IMG/VR virus record: IMGVR_UViG_3300024518_001182
Coordinates: 1 to 22,191 of that record
Length of the DNA stretch: 22,191 nt
Direction: 5' to 3' (one strand)
From: a virus
Shown here one piece after another: positions 7,078 to 15,225 of the stretch. The notes under the pieces were generated by a model. It was not told where the DNA came from. It saw only the letters and a program-made list of their open reading frames with translations, and did not search any database. Within the stretch, counting starts at the first letter, position 1. Each line of letters opens with the position of its first letter. Made by a program: the position numbers and the translations under genes.

Positions 7078-8010
7078 TTATACTGGTACGTAAGTGATAA
7101 CTTCACTTCCAATTCCGTAGTTTACTGTTGCAGTCCATCTCATTGCGAATCTTACATTCTGAGATAAATCAACATCTTCCATGTCTTTTACTTTCAACAT
7201 ATTTTGATCGTTAAACAATCCTGTTCCAAACCATAAGTTAGAAGATTCTGCTGCTACGATAGTATTATCAGGCAATCCGTTACATACAAGTAATCTAACT
7301 CCGTCAAACACTAAGTCTCCGAAAGTTTGGTTATTCCCTCTGTCTTGGAAACCTGCTGCACCTTGACCTCCTGATTGGAATCCACCTAAAGCTCTTACAT
7401 AAGCTCTGTACACGTTTTGAGGAATATAGATAGATAAGTCTGGATTACCATATAATTGAGGTAAAATTGCGTCAACCACTCTTCCTAATTCATCAACAAC
7501 ATTAGCTGCCGTGATAGCTGTTCCGACTAATTTAACCACATCTGCGTCTGCTGCAAACAATTCTAAGAATCCTGCGTACTCTCCTGCAACCGCATCAGCG
7601 CCTTGCCAGATAATTCTTTCGTTTGCTGTTGCTACTCTAGCAATTATCCTAGCTACGAAATAAGTCTCGAAGTCTGGAGGTAAGTTATCCCAAGCAGAGT
7701 AACCCATAGAAATTGCTTCCCAATCATCTCTAAAGTCTTGCTTACATAATTGCATATTTACTTGAAACTCTTCTGGTTCAAGATATCTTTCTGTTAAATC
7801 AACAGATGATGTAGCATCGAAATCACAAGAACCTTCTTTAATAAGATCTGTTCCTAATGCCATTTGTTTGATAACGTCTCTAAATTTAACGTTAGCCTTT
7901 ACTGAAACCCCTCCGTTTGAGATAGAGTTAGCAGATAATAAAGCAGTTGCGATATAGCCTCTTAGCTTTTCCCCTGCGTAAGTTGTTGTAATAGTTGTTG
8001 TAGTTGCCAT
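7078..8010 (-). CDS. Major capsid protein
   Basis: A 310-residue protein with an HK97-fold capsid look. It has a Thr-rich N-terminus and an early helix with LRGYIATALLSANSISNGG. The E-loop/P-domain region contains RYLEPEEFQVNMQLCKQDFR, and then comes NERIIWQGADA. The A-domain region includes VVDAILPQLYGNPDLSIYIP, and the end is a strand (MRWTATVNYGIGSEVITYVPV). It follows the protease and acidic scaffold genes, as expected. I use the ATG at 8010, 5 nt after the scaffold stop, which gives MATTTTITTT; an upstream start at 8040 would add ten residues read over the scaffold's end. A terminator-like hairpin follows the gene. Confidence 0.85.
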   Translation of the reverse strand: MATTTTITTTYAGEKLRGYIATALLSANSISNGGVSVKANVKFRDVIKQMALGTDLIKEGSCDFDATSSVDLTERYLEPEEFQVNMQLCKQDFRDDWEAISMGYSAWDNLPPDFETYFVARIIARVATANERIIWQGADAVAGEYAGFLELFAADADVVKLVGTAITAANVVDELGRVVDAILPQLYGNPDLSIYIPQNVYRAYVRALGGFQSGGQGAAGFQDRGNNQTFGDLVFDGVRLLVCNGLPDNTIVAAESSNLWFGTGLFNDQNMLKVKDMEDVDLSQNVRFAMRWTATVNYGIGSEVITYVPV

Positions 8011-8014
8011 TTTT

Positions 8015-8500
8015 TTATTTATATTTTGATAATTGTTCAATAACGTTGTCCATCATTCCTTTTGGTTTATTTTGTGCGTATCTAAACCCAGATACTCCTT
8101 CTGTGTTCATCTCAGGACTGTGTAAAATAGGCTCTGTTGCAGGCTGTGCAGATAACTCTACTACTTGCTCAGATAACTCTACCTTCTCAGCTTCAACCTC
8201 TTCAACTTTACCTTTTACGATAGCTGTTAATTCAGTTTTAAACTTTTCAAAGTCTTCTGCTGTAACATAATTTACTTTAGGTTCTGCTGATAACTCTGCC
8301 TCAATAGGCTCTTCAATAACCTCTTGAGCGTCTTCTTGTGTAGCTTCAATAACAACCTCTTCAACAACTGTCTCAACAGCTTCTTCCGAAAGTTCTACCT
8401 CAGCAACAACATCTTCCATCACTTCTGCTTTCTTGTCAACGCCTGACAGCATAGTCAAAACCTTTTCCAAGATGCCTTTAGCTTCTTTTTCTTTATTCAT
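8015..8500 (-). CDS. Acidic capsid scaffold protein
   Basis: A 161-residue, very Glu/Val-rich protein between protease and capsid genes. Residues about 24-73 are a low-complexity acidic tract (VVAEVELSEEAVETVVEEVV and more), and 79-118 is a coiled-coil-like stretch (AEDFEKFKTELTAIVKGKVE). The end (residues 133-161, VSGFRYAQNKPKGMMDNVIE and onward) is basic and helical, as in scaffolds that contact the capsid protein through a C-terminal helix. ELSAEP (69-74) and ELSAQP (115-120) repeat a word that also occurs in the neighbouring protease (ALSAEP) and, shortened, in the capsid N-terminus, which may be a processing site. It is presumably removed by proteolysis during maturation. Confidence 0.75.
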   Translation of the reverse strand: MNKEKEAKGILEKVLTMLSGVDKKAEVMEDVVAEVELSEEAVETVVEEVVIEATQEDAQEVIEEPIEAELSAEPKVNYVTAEDFEKFKTELTAIVKGKVEEVEAEKVELSEQVVELSAQPATEPILHSPEMNTEGVSGFRYAQNKPKGMMDNVIEQLSKYK

Positions 8501-8524
8501 GAAAATATTATTTGATTATTATAC

Positions 8525-8535
8525 AAAATTAACTA
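8525..8535 (-). promoter_or_regulatory. TAGTTAATTTT element before the scaffold gene
   Basis: TAGTTAATTTTG on the minus strand lies about 25 nt before the scaffold ATG, in the 38-nt gap after the Cys-rich small gene. It includes TAATTTTG, which matches the Bacteroidota -7 consensus TAnnTTTG; no TTTG lies 19-21 nt upstream. The word is shared with elements at 6378 and 17031. Confidence 0.35.
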
Positions 8536-8538
8536 TTC

Positions 8539-8706
8539 TTATATGTCCGTTGCGTTTCTAACTCTAACACGTGTTCTAATGGTGTTTTCATTCGTTATAA
8601 AGCCTTCTGACTGATTATCTAACTCACCTATCCCTTGAGCTAAATAATCGTCACAGCAGTCCTTAGAATAGCTTCCGTTTTTACATTGACAAACTCTCTT
8701 ACTCAT
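8539..8706 (-). CDS. Small Cys-rich protein between protease and scaffold
   Basis: A 55-codon frame from an ATG at 8706 to a TAA at 8539, beginning MSKRVCQCKNGSYSKDCCDD and continuing YLAQGIGELDNQ. The C-x-C-x9-CC spacing (Cys 6, 8, 17 and 18) suggests a small zinc- or disulfide-stabilised knob. A similar CxCK-GSYS-xCC-xxxLAQGIG pattern is recalled from short proteins in flavobacterial phages, with no assigned function. Its start overlaps the protease stop by 8 nt, showing coupled translation and making a chance frame unlikely. It is possibly a virion decoration or connector protein; this is inference only. Confidence 0.68.
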   Translation of the reverse strand: MSKRVCQCKNGSYSKDCCDDYLAQGIGELDNQSEGFITNENTIRTRVRVRNATDI

Positions 8707-9295
8707 TTTCTTTTAATTTAGATTCAACAACTTCTTTTAATATAGATAAAGCATTTGAATAATAGTTGTCAACTACTTCTTTACCACTGAATAAACCCTC
8801 TACAGAGAACCCTTTTACTTTACCTAGTTTTACATAGTCATTCCACACTTCATCGTTGTCAACTTTCATTGAAACCATCCATGTTCCAACAGGGTGTGTC
8901 ATACCAAACTTTCTTGACTTATCATGAACTTCATCTTCTATAATCCAAGACTCAACAACAGTTTGTCCTGTTAGCTCTATTTCGTGCTCTAGGTTAGAAT
9001 TGTGTTGATTACCCCTTTCAAGATATAACTGTGATGCTCTTGAGATAGTTTCTGCTGAGAACATAATATTGTAATATCCATTATCTCCCTTTCTTAGAAT
9101 CTTCTTATCAGGCACTAGAACAGCTCCCATTAGTATTCTTCTCTCTTTGTCTACCTCTGCTAAAAGAACCTCTACAGGCTCTGCTGAAAGAGCTATAAAC
9201 TCTTCTTCTATTGCAGGTGTGTCTGTTAGTGCAAGTGTTTCAATAACACCACTCCAATCTTTACTCTCGTCAATTATCATTTCTATTGTATCCAT
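8699..9295 (-). CDS. XkdF-like prohead serine protease
   Basis: A 198-residue protein with the order of motifs of the XkdF-type phage protease family: TDTPAIEEEFIALS at 24-37, RRILMGAVLVPDKKILR at 52-68, candidate catalytic His in NLEHE (H104), VVESWI at 113-118, PVGTWM at 135-140 and GFSVEG at 162-167 with candidate Ser164. Such proteases cleave scaffold and capsid N-termini inside the prohead. It precedes the Cys-rich small gene, scaffold and capsid genes in one unit and comes 4 nt after the tape measure stop. Its N-terminal ALSAEP word is shared with the scaffold, which may mark self-processing. Confidence 0.83.
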   Translation of the reverse strand: MDTIEMIIDESKDWSGVIETLALTDTPAIEEEFIALSAEPVEVLLAEVDKERRILMGAVLVPDKKILRKGDNGYYNIMFSAETISRASQLYLERGNQHNSNLEHEIELTGQTVVESWIIEDEVHDKSRKFGMTHPVGTWMVSMKVDNDEVWNDYVKLGKVKGFSVEGLFSGKEVVDNYYSNALSILKEVVESKLKENE

Positions 9296-9299
9296 ATCT

Positions 9300-11528
9300 T
9301 TATATTTCTGATGATTCTCTAATGTTTCTTGTTAATGCTTGTTTTGTAGTTATGTCTGATGTAACTACATATGCTCTTATATCTTGCTTCTCAGTACTTC
9401 CTATAGCTTCTGCTAGTTGATTAGTCCCTGAGCTTCCGATGATGTTAAAATCGGGTGCTTGAACGGTTGTACTTCCTATTCCTCCAGAAGACGATCCTTC
9501 GCTTGAGTTTGGAGAGTTAGTAGAGAGGATGTTTTTAACTTGAGCAAACCCAGCTAATCCTATAACCGCTGCGTTGGCTATCCTAAGAGATTGCGTAGGC
9601 GTAGGGTCTGTTGTTTCTGCTAAAGTTTTTGTTATAGCTTGATAAGTGTTTATCGTTGCCGCTGTTGCAGCTGCTATCTTACCCGCTTTCGTTTGCTTAC
9701 CTAGTATTGATGCTATAGCATTTACGCCTTGAACGGTTAAATCGTATTTCGCATCCTCTACCTTTCTTGCGTATAACAAATCCGTATCGCTTTTCTGTAT
9801 CTTATAAATAGCTAACTCGTTTATCAGGTCTTTTCTTTTTTCCGTGTCTTCTGTTTCTAGTTCTAAAAGTCTATTTAATTGAGCTACTTTGTTGTCGTAA
9901 AGCAAATCGTCAAGAGCCTTCTGAGAGTCTAACTTAGCTAATTCTGTTTCCGATCTAGCTAAAGCACTTTGACCACCTGCTTCACTTAAGCCTGCTTCTC
10001 TGTCTTTTTTAGCATTAGCCTGATCTATTTCTCTTAGCTCTTGTTTTTTCTGACTAACCTTTTGGATAGCTTTTATTACAGATTCCGCTTCTTTTTCAGC
10101 AAGTTCTATAGATTCTAAATAATCTTCTTTTGCTTCTTCTTTCTGTTCGTCTGTAAGTTTTGCTGTTTTAAGATAAGATTCAAACCTTATTTTCTCTTTT
10201 GCCTTAAACTCTTCAAGTTTTATGTCTATTGATATCTCACTAGCCTCTCTTTGGTCTTCTATTATTTGCTCTTGCGTTCTTCTGTTTAGAGCTATTCTCT
10301 TGTTATTAAAAGATTGTTCTTCTGTATTTAAAAGTAAAGAACCTTGCTTAAAAGCTCTTAAAGGAGCGTTGTTTGAAGTTTTAGACTTACTTGACCCTCT
10401 GCTTCTTGAATTTAAAGAACCCGCATCAAAATATTTCTCTAGTGATTTTTGCTTTTTCTTTTCAGCTTCTATCTCTTTTTCATTCTCTTTTTCTATTTGA
10501 TTTATTTCATTCTGTCTTAACGCTATTGCTTGGTTTGTTATATCTTCTTTCGTGGTGTAGCCATCCTTTATTATACTGTTTATTTGATTAGTAGAAAGAA
10601 CGTAATTATAGCCTAGTTCTTTTAACTTCTCTATTTCAGCTTCAATTGGTGCTGTTCTAGCGTCTGTAGAAGTTTCTAGGTCTAATATCTTAGCTTCTGC
10701 TTCTCTGAACTTAGACATAGCTGCCTCTGCTCTAGCTCTTTGCTTAAGTAGTTTTATATAGTCTTCAACAGCTTCATTTTGCTTCTCTTGTTGCTCTGTA
10801 CTCTCAAACAAACTAGCATTGAATTCTGGGTATTCTTCGTTTAGTTGTTTTATCAACTTAACTCTTTCTTCTTGCTCTAAGTTCTCGTCTTGTAATAAAG
10901 ATACATACACCTTGAATTGACCAACAGATTCACCTGCTATCTTAGAGGTTTCTTTCATTAATTCGCCAAACTCTTTTAATCCCTTGTTAACGGAGAACAA
11001 TCCTTCTGTCCATTTCTGAAACCATTCTGTTTGAGCTATTGCAACAACAACCTGTAAAGCTGTCATAATACCGATTATCCCTTTCATCTGACCAAAGATT
11101 TCTTTGAATCCATCAGTCATGCTTCTACCGCTCTTCTTTACGTTTACAGCAAACACACCGAATAAAGAACCTAATTGAGAAAGGTTATTCCCCATTCCTC
11201 GTATTCCGTAAGGTGCATCAGAGATAGTTCTACCAAATTCCGTAACAATAGCTCCAGAAAGACCTGCTGTGGTCTTCATTTCGTTTAATCCTTTTGTTAC
11301 TTTCTCTGTAGAGTTAGCCATGTCTATATTAGACTGTGCTAGTTCTTTATTAGCTTTCTTTGCGTGAGCTGTCTGTAAGTTAACTTGCGCAAGTGCTTTT
11401 GCCTCATCCGTAAGCTCGTGCTCTAACTTCTTAGTGGCTTCTGCAAGTTTATCTACTTCTTTAGTTACCTTTTTAGTCGGTTCTGCTCCTTCTACTTTTA
11501 TCTGTACAAGTACTTTTTTAGTTGCCAT
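9300..11528 (-). CDS. Tail tape measure protein
   Basis: A 742-residue protein. Residues 1-90 are charged and coiled-coil-like, EFGRTISDAPYGIRGMGNNL at 97-116 is a recalled Bacteroidota tape-measure signature, and a hydrophobic segment lies at about 148-166 (GQMKGIIGIMTALQVVVAIA). Long Lys/Glu coiled coil follows to about residue 590, including EAEKKKQKSLEKYFD. An Ala/Thr-rich end has GKQTKAGKIAAATAATINTY, then a Ser/Gly linker. At about 0.15 nm per residue the tail would be near 110 nm, a family rule rather than a measurement. It follows the baseplate-type proteins and precedes the protease, so tail genes come before head genes here. Its start overlaps a 48-codon gene. Confidence 0.86.
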   Translation of the reverse strand: MATKKVLVQIKVEGAEPTKKVTKEVDKLAEATKKLEHELTDEAKALAQVNLQTAHAKKANKELAQSNIDMANSTEKVTKGLNEMKTTAGLSGAIVTEFGRTISDAPYGIRGMGNNLSQLGSLFGVFAVNVKKSGRSMTDGFKEIFGQMKGIIGIMTALQVVVAIAQTEWFQKWTEGLFSVNKGLKEFGELMKETSKIAGESVGQFKVYVSLLQDENLEQEERVKLIKQLNEEYPEFNASLFESTEQQEKQNEAVEDYIKLLKQRARAEAAMSKFREAEAKILDLETSTDARTAPIEAEIEKLKELGYNYVLSTNQINSIIKDGYTTKEDITNQAIALRQNEINQIEKENEKEIEAEKKKQKSLEKYFDAGSLNSRSRGSSKSKTSNNAPLRAFKQGSLLLNTEEQSFNNKRIALNRRTQEQIIEDQREASEISIDIKLEEFKAKEKIRFESYLKTAKLTDEQKEEAKEDYLESIELAEKEAESVIKAIQKVSQKKQELREIDQANAKKDREAGLSEAGGQSALARSETELAKLDSQKALDDLLYDNKVAQLNRLLELETEDTEKRKDLINELAIYKIQKSDTDLLYARKVEDAKYDLTVQGVNAIASILGKQTKAGKIAAATAATINTYQAITKTLAETTDPTPTQSLRIANAAVIGLAGFAQVKNILSTNSPNSSEGSSSGGIGSTTVQAPDFNIIGSSGTNQLAEAIGSTEKQDIRAYVVTSDITTKQALTRNIRESSEI

Positions 11529-11664
11529 GTGCTTTTCTTTTACCTTGTTCGTATGCGTGTTTAATACTTGTTGGAATAGCGTACTTTCCTTTTGCTATCT
11601 CTATATTCTCAGAAACTCCGTAGAAATCTGCTGAGGATAGTAGTTTTATTATATCTTTTATCAT
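11518..11664 (-). CDS. 48-residue small protein before the tape measure
   Basis: An ATG at 11664 (ATGA overlap with the stop of the preceding tail gene) opens 48 codons ending in TAA at 11518, 11 nt inside the tape measure gene. The product begins MIKDIIKLLSSADFYGVSEN and has KGKYAIPTSIKHAYEQGKRK near its end. It is soluble and basic at the C-terminus. Overlaps at both ends and a helical, protein-like composition support a real gene. Small ORFs placed just before tape measure genes can be tail chaperones, but no motif shows this. Confidence 0.62.
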   Translation of the reverse strand: MIKDIIKLLSSADFYGVSENIEIAKGKYAIPTSIKHAYEQGKRKAHGN

Positions 11665-12188
11665 ATTACAAGTAATTCAAATGATGTCCTTCCTGTTGTG
11701 TAATTAGTTTTCTTACTGTTTATTATGTAAGTATCACTATTTATTATAATCTTGTCGTTTAACTTTATGTCTCTTACCTTGTCTATAGGCAACTGTGCCT
11801 CAACAGAGAACAACCTTGACTGTTTGTTGTAAATAGACAGTATGTAATTTTCATGATATTTCTTAAACAGAGAATTATCGTTTATGTCTTGATTGTTATA
11901 TGACTCATCTCCAAAGTTAAGGTTTACAGTATCAGCACCGTCCTCAAAGAAGTTTCGTGGAGATGCAAACACAGGGAAAGACGTAAAAGGGAGTTTTGTA
12001 TAGGATGTTCCATCAGTTATCTTATAGTCGTAGTCAGTTCCGTTTACAGACACATAAAAAGGCTGTATCTTCAAGCAGTGTATAAGATTGTCTTCTATCG
12101 TTGGAGAGAAAGATTCACCTACGCTATAACCCCATCTACTATTAACATATTGATTTGTTGAAACGTCATAAAACTTCTCATATATCAT
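11661..12188 (-). CDS. Tail/baseplate protein, possibly the detached C-terminal part of the upstream gene
   Basis: A 175-residue beta-rich protein starting MIYEKFYDVSTNQYVNSRWG, with aromatic-rich strands (IQPFYVSVNGTDYDYKITDG) and an end INSDTYIINSKKTNYTTGRT. The same frame stays open upstream of the ATG for 12 codons and reads protein-like (SYDVKVDFGK), joining in register, after a one-base shift, with the end of the 634-residue protein. In recalled Bacteroidota phage homologues a similar MxYEK segment lies inside a single long tail protein. This gene is therefore either a natural split module or the product of an indel at about 12200-12225. No canonical slippery heptamer is present in the overlap. 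Confidence 0.65.
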   Translation of the reverse strand: MIYEKFYDVSTNQYVNSRWGYSVGESFSPTIEDNLIHCLKIQPFYVSVNGTDYDYKITDGTSYTKLPFTSFPVFASPRNFFEDGADTVNLNFGDESYNNQDINDNSLFKKYHENYILSIYNKQSRLFSVEAQLPIDKVRDIKLNDKIIINSDTYIINSKKTNYTTGRTSFELLVI

Positions 12189-12199
12189 TTTACCGAAAT

Positions 12200-14104
12200 C
12201 TACTTTAACATCGTAAGATCCTCGTCAAAAGAAGAGTTATTCTCTGACTTAAACTTTTCATCTCCAAAACTATCGCTTGTCAATTCATTGCTTTTTATTC
12301 TAAATACTGTTTTAGCTTCCTTGAACTCGTAATTTATCTCGCTAAATACATCTGACCTGCTTATCTTATGAGAATTGAAATCCACGAACCTAGTTATATT
12401 GTGAGTATTTCCTTCTTCGTAGTAAGAATCAAGTGTTTTAATAACTATAATGTTATTCTCTATGTAAGCAACAAGGTTAAACGTTTTAAATAAACTTCTT
12501 ATAAAATCCATACACTTCATTCTTGGAACTAACTCTTTTCTGAACTCTATTCCTTGAGACAGACTAGTATCTCTTGTGGTTGTGTAGTTTCCTATAGTGT
12601 TTACTGTCGCTCCGAACACAGGATCAAAAACTCTTGTAAGAACCACGTTTGTAAGCTCCACTTGTGTTACACCTCCCTTTGTGGTTATTACAACCACTGG
12701 CTTCACAGCTTCAAGAGAACGAGAAGAAGAAACAACTACGCTTAGGTTGTAATTACCTCCGTCGCTATCATCAGAAAAATATTCTACATTCGTGTCTTTA
12801 TCAATAACAGATACAGAGTAAGCTCCACTTCCTGTAACATCAACAGTAGCTTCATATGTGTAGGATGTTAAATCTCTTCTACCTCCTGTCGGTAATCCAG
12901 AACGACCAACAGATATGTAATCCAAAGCAACACCCTCTCTCGTTTCAGTTCCTGTTGAAAAAGAAAGACTCTCTAAAGGGAAATCCGTATTTGTCTCTTC
13001 TATTTTATCTATTATCCTTCCGCTTTCCCCTGCGCAGTGCATATATGTAGATTGAAAAACAGTAGAATACTCATTAAAGAAATCTGTTGAAAACTCTATT
13101 CCGTACTTAAACTCCATTGCTTTTATGAAGTGTATTATCTTTATTGATGGCTTTAAATCGTAACAGTACAATGCGTGATACTGATCGTTTGTAGGCGTGT
13201 AAAGATTTCTAGTTCCAGATATATCTGGTTGAGAGTCTGAAACATCTACGTAATACCTGTCTTTTGCCGATATAAGAGGGTACATCATATCAGGAAAGTC
13301 CTGTGGAAGAGGTGCTAAAAACCCAGGAGGCGTTGTTCTAGTTGTGTTTCCTGTTGGATATCCATCTACATCATAATCTAATTCAGCACCTAGATTCAGA
13401 TAGTCTTTTATACTAGAGAAAGATACCTCATGGTTAAAGGCATCAAGATACTCAAGCTCGTCAAGCGTGTCGTCTCCAAGTATAGTTTTTAAAGAAGATA
13501 ATGTAGAGAAGAATGTTATGTTATAAGATACAGCGTTGTTGTTCTCCATATCAACACTTGTCAATCTTATAGCTCCCTCTTTCCAATCAGCTCCTGCTAA
13601 TTTCATTATACATTTTCTTCTAAACCTAGCGTCAAACCCATCTACAATATCATTGTTGTAATAGTTCTCGAATATACCGTTGTTTATCTTTGAAGCAGGT
13701 ACTTTAAACTGCTGAGAGTAATCTGATAAAACCTTTGCTACATCCTTGAAGTCTTTTATGTTCTCAGTTACTTCTATTGGCTCGTCGTCGTAAAGGTCTA
13801 GTTTACTGTATCTATCTTCTGCGTATTCCGAAGAAACTTGAACACTGTAAATGTCTGTTGAGTTAGATATTATCTGAGACTCTAACACAAGGTAGTTTGT
13901 AAACTGTATATCTATTAAGGTTGTTGATGCTCCTGTTGTTTCGTTTATTACGATAGATCCTATTTGAGTTCCTTCACCAACTACATCTACTCCTGCTGTC
14001 TGAACATAGTAAGTCATGGGAACACCCCCAAGAGAATCCCCATATGCAGTAACAGAGTTTGTCTTTCTATCGTAATCGTCTCTTACGTATATATCTAAAG
14101 CCAT
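12200..14104 (-). CDS. Large tail/baseplate protein of Bacteroidota phage type
   Basis: A 634-residue protein. The early segment KDFKDVAKVLSDYSQQFKVP with ASKINNGIFENYYNNDIVDG and RFRRKCIMKLAG (about 115-170) is strongly reminiscent of conserved tail proteins found just before tape measure genes in Bacteroidota prophages. Later come MEFKYGIEFSTDFFN (about 330) and MKCMDFIRSLFKTFNLVAYI (about 532), which resemble baseplate hub segments with repeated modules. It is coupled by TAATG to the upstream tail gene. Its last residues (SSFDEDLTMLK) look truncated, and the following frame continues the expected architecture after a one-base shift. It is probably a distal tail or hub structural protein. 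Confidence 0.72.
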   Translation of the reverse strand: MALDIYVRDDYDRKTNSVTAYGDSLGGVPMTYYVQTAGVDVVGEGTQIGSIVINETTGASTTLIDIQFTNYLVLESQIISNSTDIYSVQVSSEYAEDRYSKLDLYDDEPIEVTENIKDFKDVAKVLSDYSQQFKVPASKINNGIFENYYNNDIVDGFDARFRRKCIMKLAGADWKEGAIRLTSVDMENNNAVSYNITFFSTLSSLKTILGDDTLDELEYLDAFNHEVSFSSIKDYLNLGAELDYDVDGYPTGNTTRTTPPGFLAPLPQDFPDMMYPLISAKDRYYVDVSDSQPDISGTRNLYTPTNDQYHALYCYDLKPSIKIIHFIKAMEFKYGIEFSTDFFNEYSTVFQSTYMHCAGESGRIIDKIEETNTDFPLESLSFSTGTETREGVALDYISVGRSGLPTGGRRDLTSYTYEATVDVTGSGAYSVSVIDKDTNVEYFSDDSDGGNYNLSVVVSSSRSLEAVKPVVVITTKGGVTQVELTNVVLTRVFDPVFGATVNTIGNYTTTRDTSLSQGIEFRKELVPRMKCMDFIRSLFKTFNLVAYIENNIIVIKTLDSYYEEGNTHNITRFVDFNSHKISRSDVFSEINYEFKEAKTVFRIKSNELTSDSFGDEKFKSENNSSFDEDLTMLK

Positions 14105-15225
14105 TATCTAATATTGTTTATCTTATCAAAAGCAAAATCCAACTCTATTGAATAGCTAATTAACTTCTCGTTTAGTTTCGTTTTATAAGCGAATTGACCG
14201 TCTTTTATGTTTACAGGTAGCACTTGTCCATCATATGTAACATAAGCCTGCTCAGATAGCTGCAACTCTCTAAAAACACTATTATAATCTTCTGGATAGT
14301 AGCCTGAGTTAAGACTTAGCTTTTCTCTACCGTTCTTTATAAAAGTCTTGTATTGATGTCTATTTGTACTGTATTGACCTCCAGAAAGCACTTGTGAGTT
14401 ATACTCTTCTGATTTTGTTGTTATACTTAGGTCAGAACGCTTAAAGAACCACAAATCTTGCCATACACCGTATAGATTCTTAAACGTAACCTTGTATGTG
14501 CTGTATTTACACTCTTCAACCTCTTTTACAGGTATAATCTCTTCTATTCCGTTATAAGATACAACTATGTAGTCTACATCCATAGAGCTATAATAGTCGT
14601 CATAAGCGTCTTTAACACATTCCTTTGCCTCTACCACCCCTCCATCAAGGGTAACTCTGCTTACAAACATATCTATGTCCCCTACCGAATTACTAGTGTA
14701 CTGAACAACCTGATCTGAGTTATCCACGAAAGTCTTTGTTGAGGTGTATTCAAGTATTCCTTTGCTATAGTAATCAACTGTTACGTCATAATCCTTTACA
14801 TACACAGGCACTTCTATAGGGTAGTAGTCATTTGCTATGATAGTATTATTTGACATCATTACAACGTCGTTTAACTGTGCGTTTGTTCCTAGTTCAAAAT
14901 AAGGAAATCCCTCGAAAACACTGTATGTTGTATTTGAACCTGCTATTTCAATACCATCTGAATCATAAACAATAAGCAGTACATTACACCATGGAGGATT
15001 TATACTATAATCTCCAGAAAACACATCATCTATGTAACTTCTTAAAACTTGTGATATATCTATAGTTACTTCATTGTTTATTGCCGTGGATCTAAGAACT
15101 TGATTTGCTAAAGAAGGTTCGTTTGATATATCTCCTGTATAAATCCTAAGCTCGACCTCAGCATAACTCATGTATTCATTGTATGTATATACATGAAATG
15201 GTGCTCTTACGTTTATTTTACTCAT
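14104..15225 (-). CDS. Conserved tail protein upstream of the baseplate gene
   Basis: A 373-residue beta-rich protein. It opens MSKINVRAPFHVYTYNEYMS and has AEVELRIYTGD at 22-32 and a VTIDISQVLRSYIDDVFSGD stretch at about 53-72. Later come EECKYSTYKVTFKNLYGVWQ with DLWFFKRSDLS (about 232-268), STNRHQYKTFIKNGREKLSL and SGYYPEDYNSVFRELQLSEQ. This set of motifs (RAPFxV-x-Y, ECKYxxxKVTFxNxxGxxQDLWFFK, YPEDYNxVxxELxLSEQ) is recalled from tail regions of Bacteroidota siphoviruses and prophages. It starts with ATGA on the stop of the gp10-like gene and ends in TAATG with the next. It is probably a tail tip or distal tail component; no enzymatic motif is present. Confidence 0.7.
   Translation of the reverse strand: MSKINVRAPFHVYTYNEYMSYAEVELRIYTGDISNEPSLANQVLRSTAINNEVTIDISQVLRSYIDDVFSGDYSINPPWCNVLLIVYDSDGIEIAGSNTTYSVFEGFPYFELGTNAQLNDVVMMSNNTIIANDYYPIEVPVYVKDYDVTVDYYSKGILEYTSTKTFVDNSDQVVQYTSNSVGDIDMFVSRVTLDGGVVEAKECVKDAYDDYYSSMDVDYIVVSYNGIEEIIPVKEVEECKYSTYKVTFKNLYGVWQDLWFFKRSDLSITTKSEEYNSQVLSGGQYSTNRHQYKTFIKNGREKLSLNSGYYPEDYNSVFRELQLSEQAYVTYDGQVLPVNIKDGQFAYKTKLNEKLISYSIELDFAFDKINNIR

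Noticed and set aside
8004-8270. Plus-strand frame of 88 codons opposite the scaffold gene
   Set aside because: It is the mirror of a low-complexity Glu-rich gene (Ser/Thr/Cys-rich shadow), with no leader or neighbour on that strand.
10222-10591. Two overlapping plus-strand frames inside the tape measure gene
   Set aside because: Phe/Ser/Leu-rich complements of Lys/Glu coiled-coil codons, a routine artefact.
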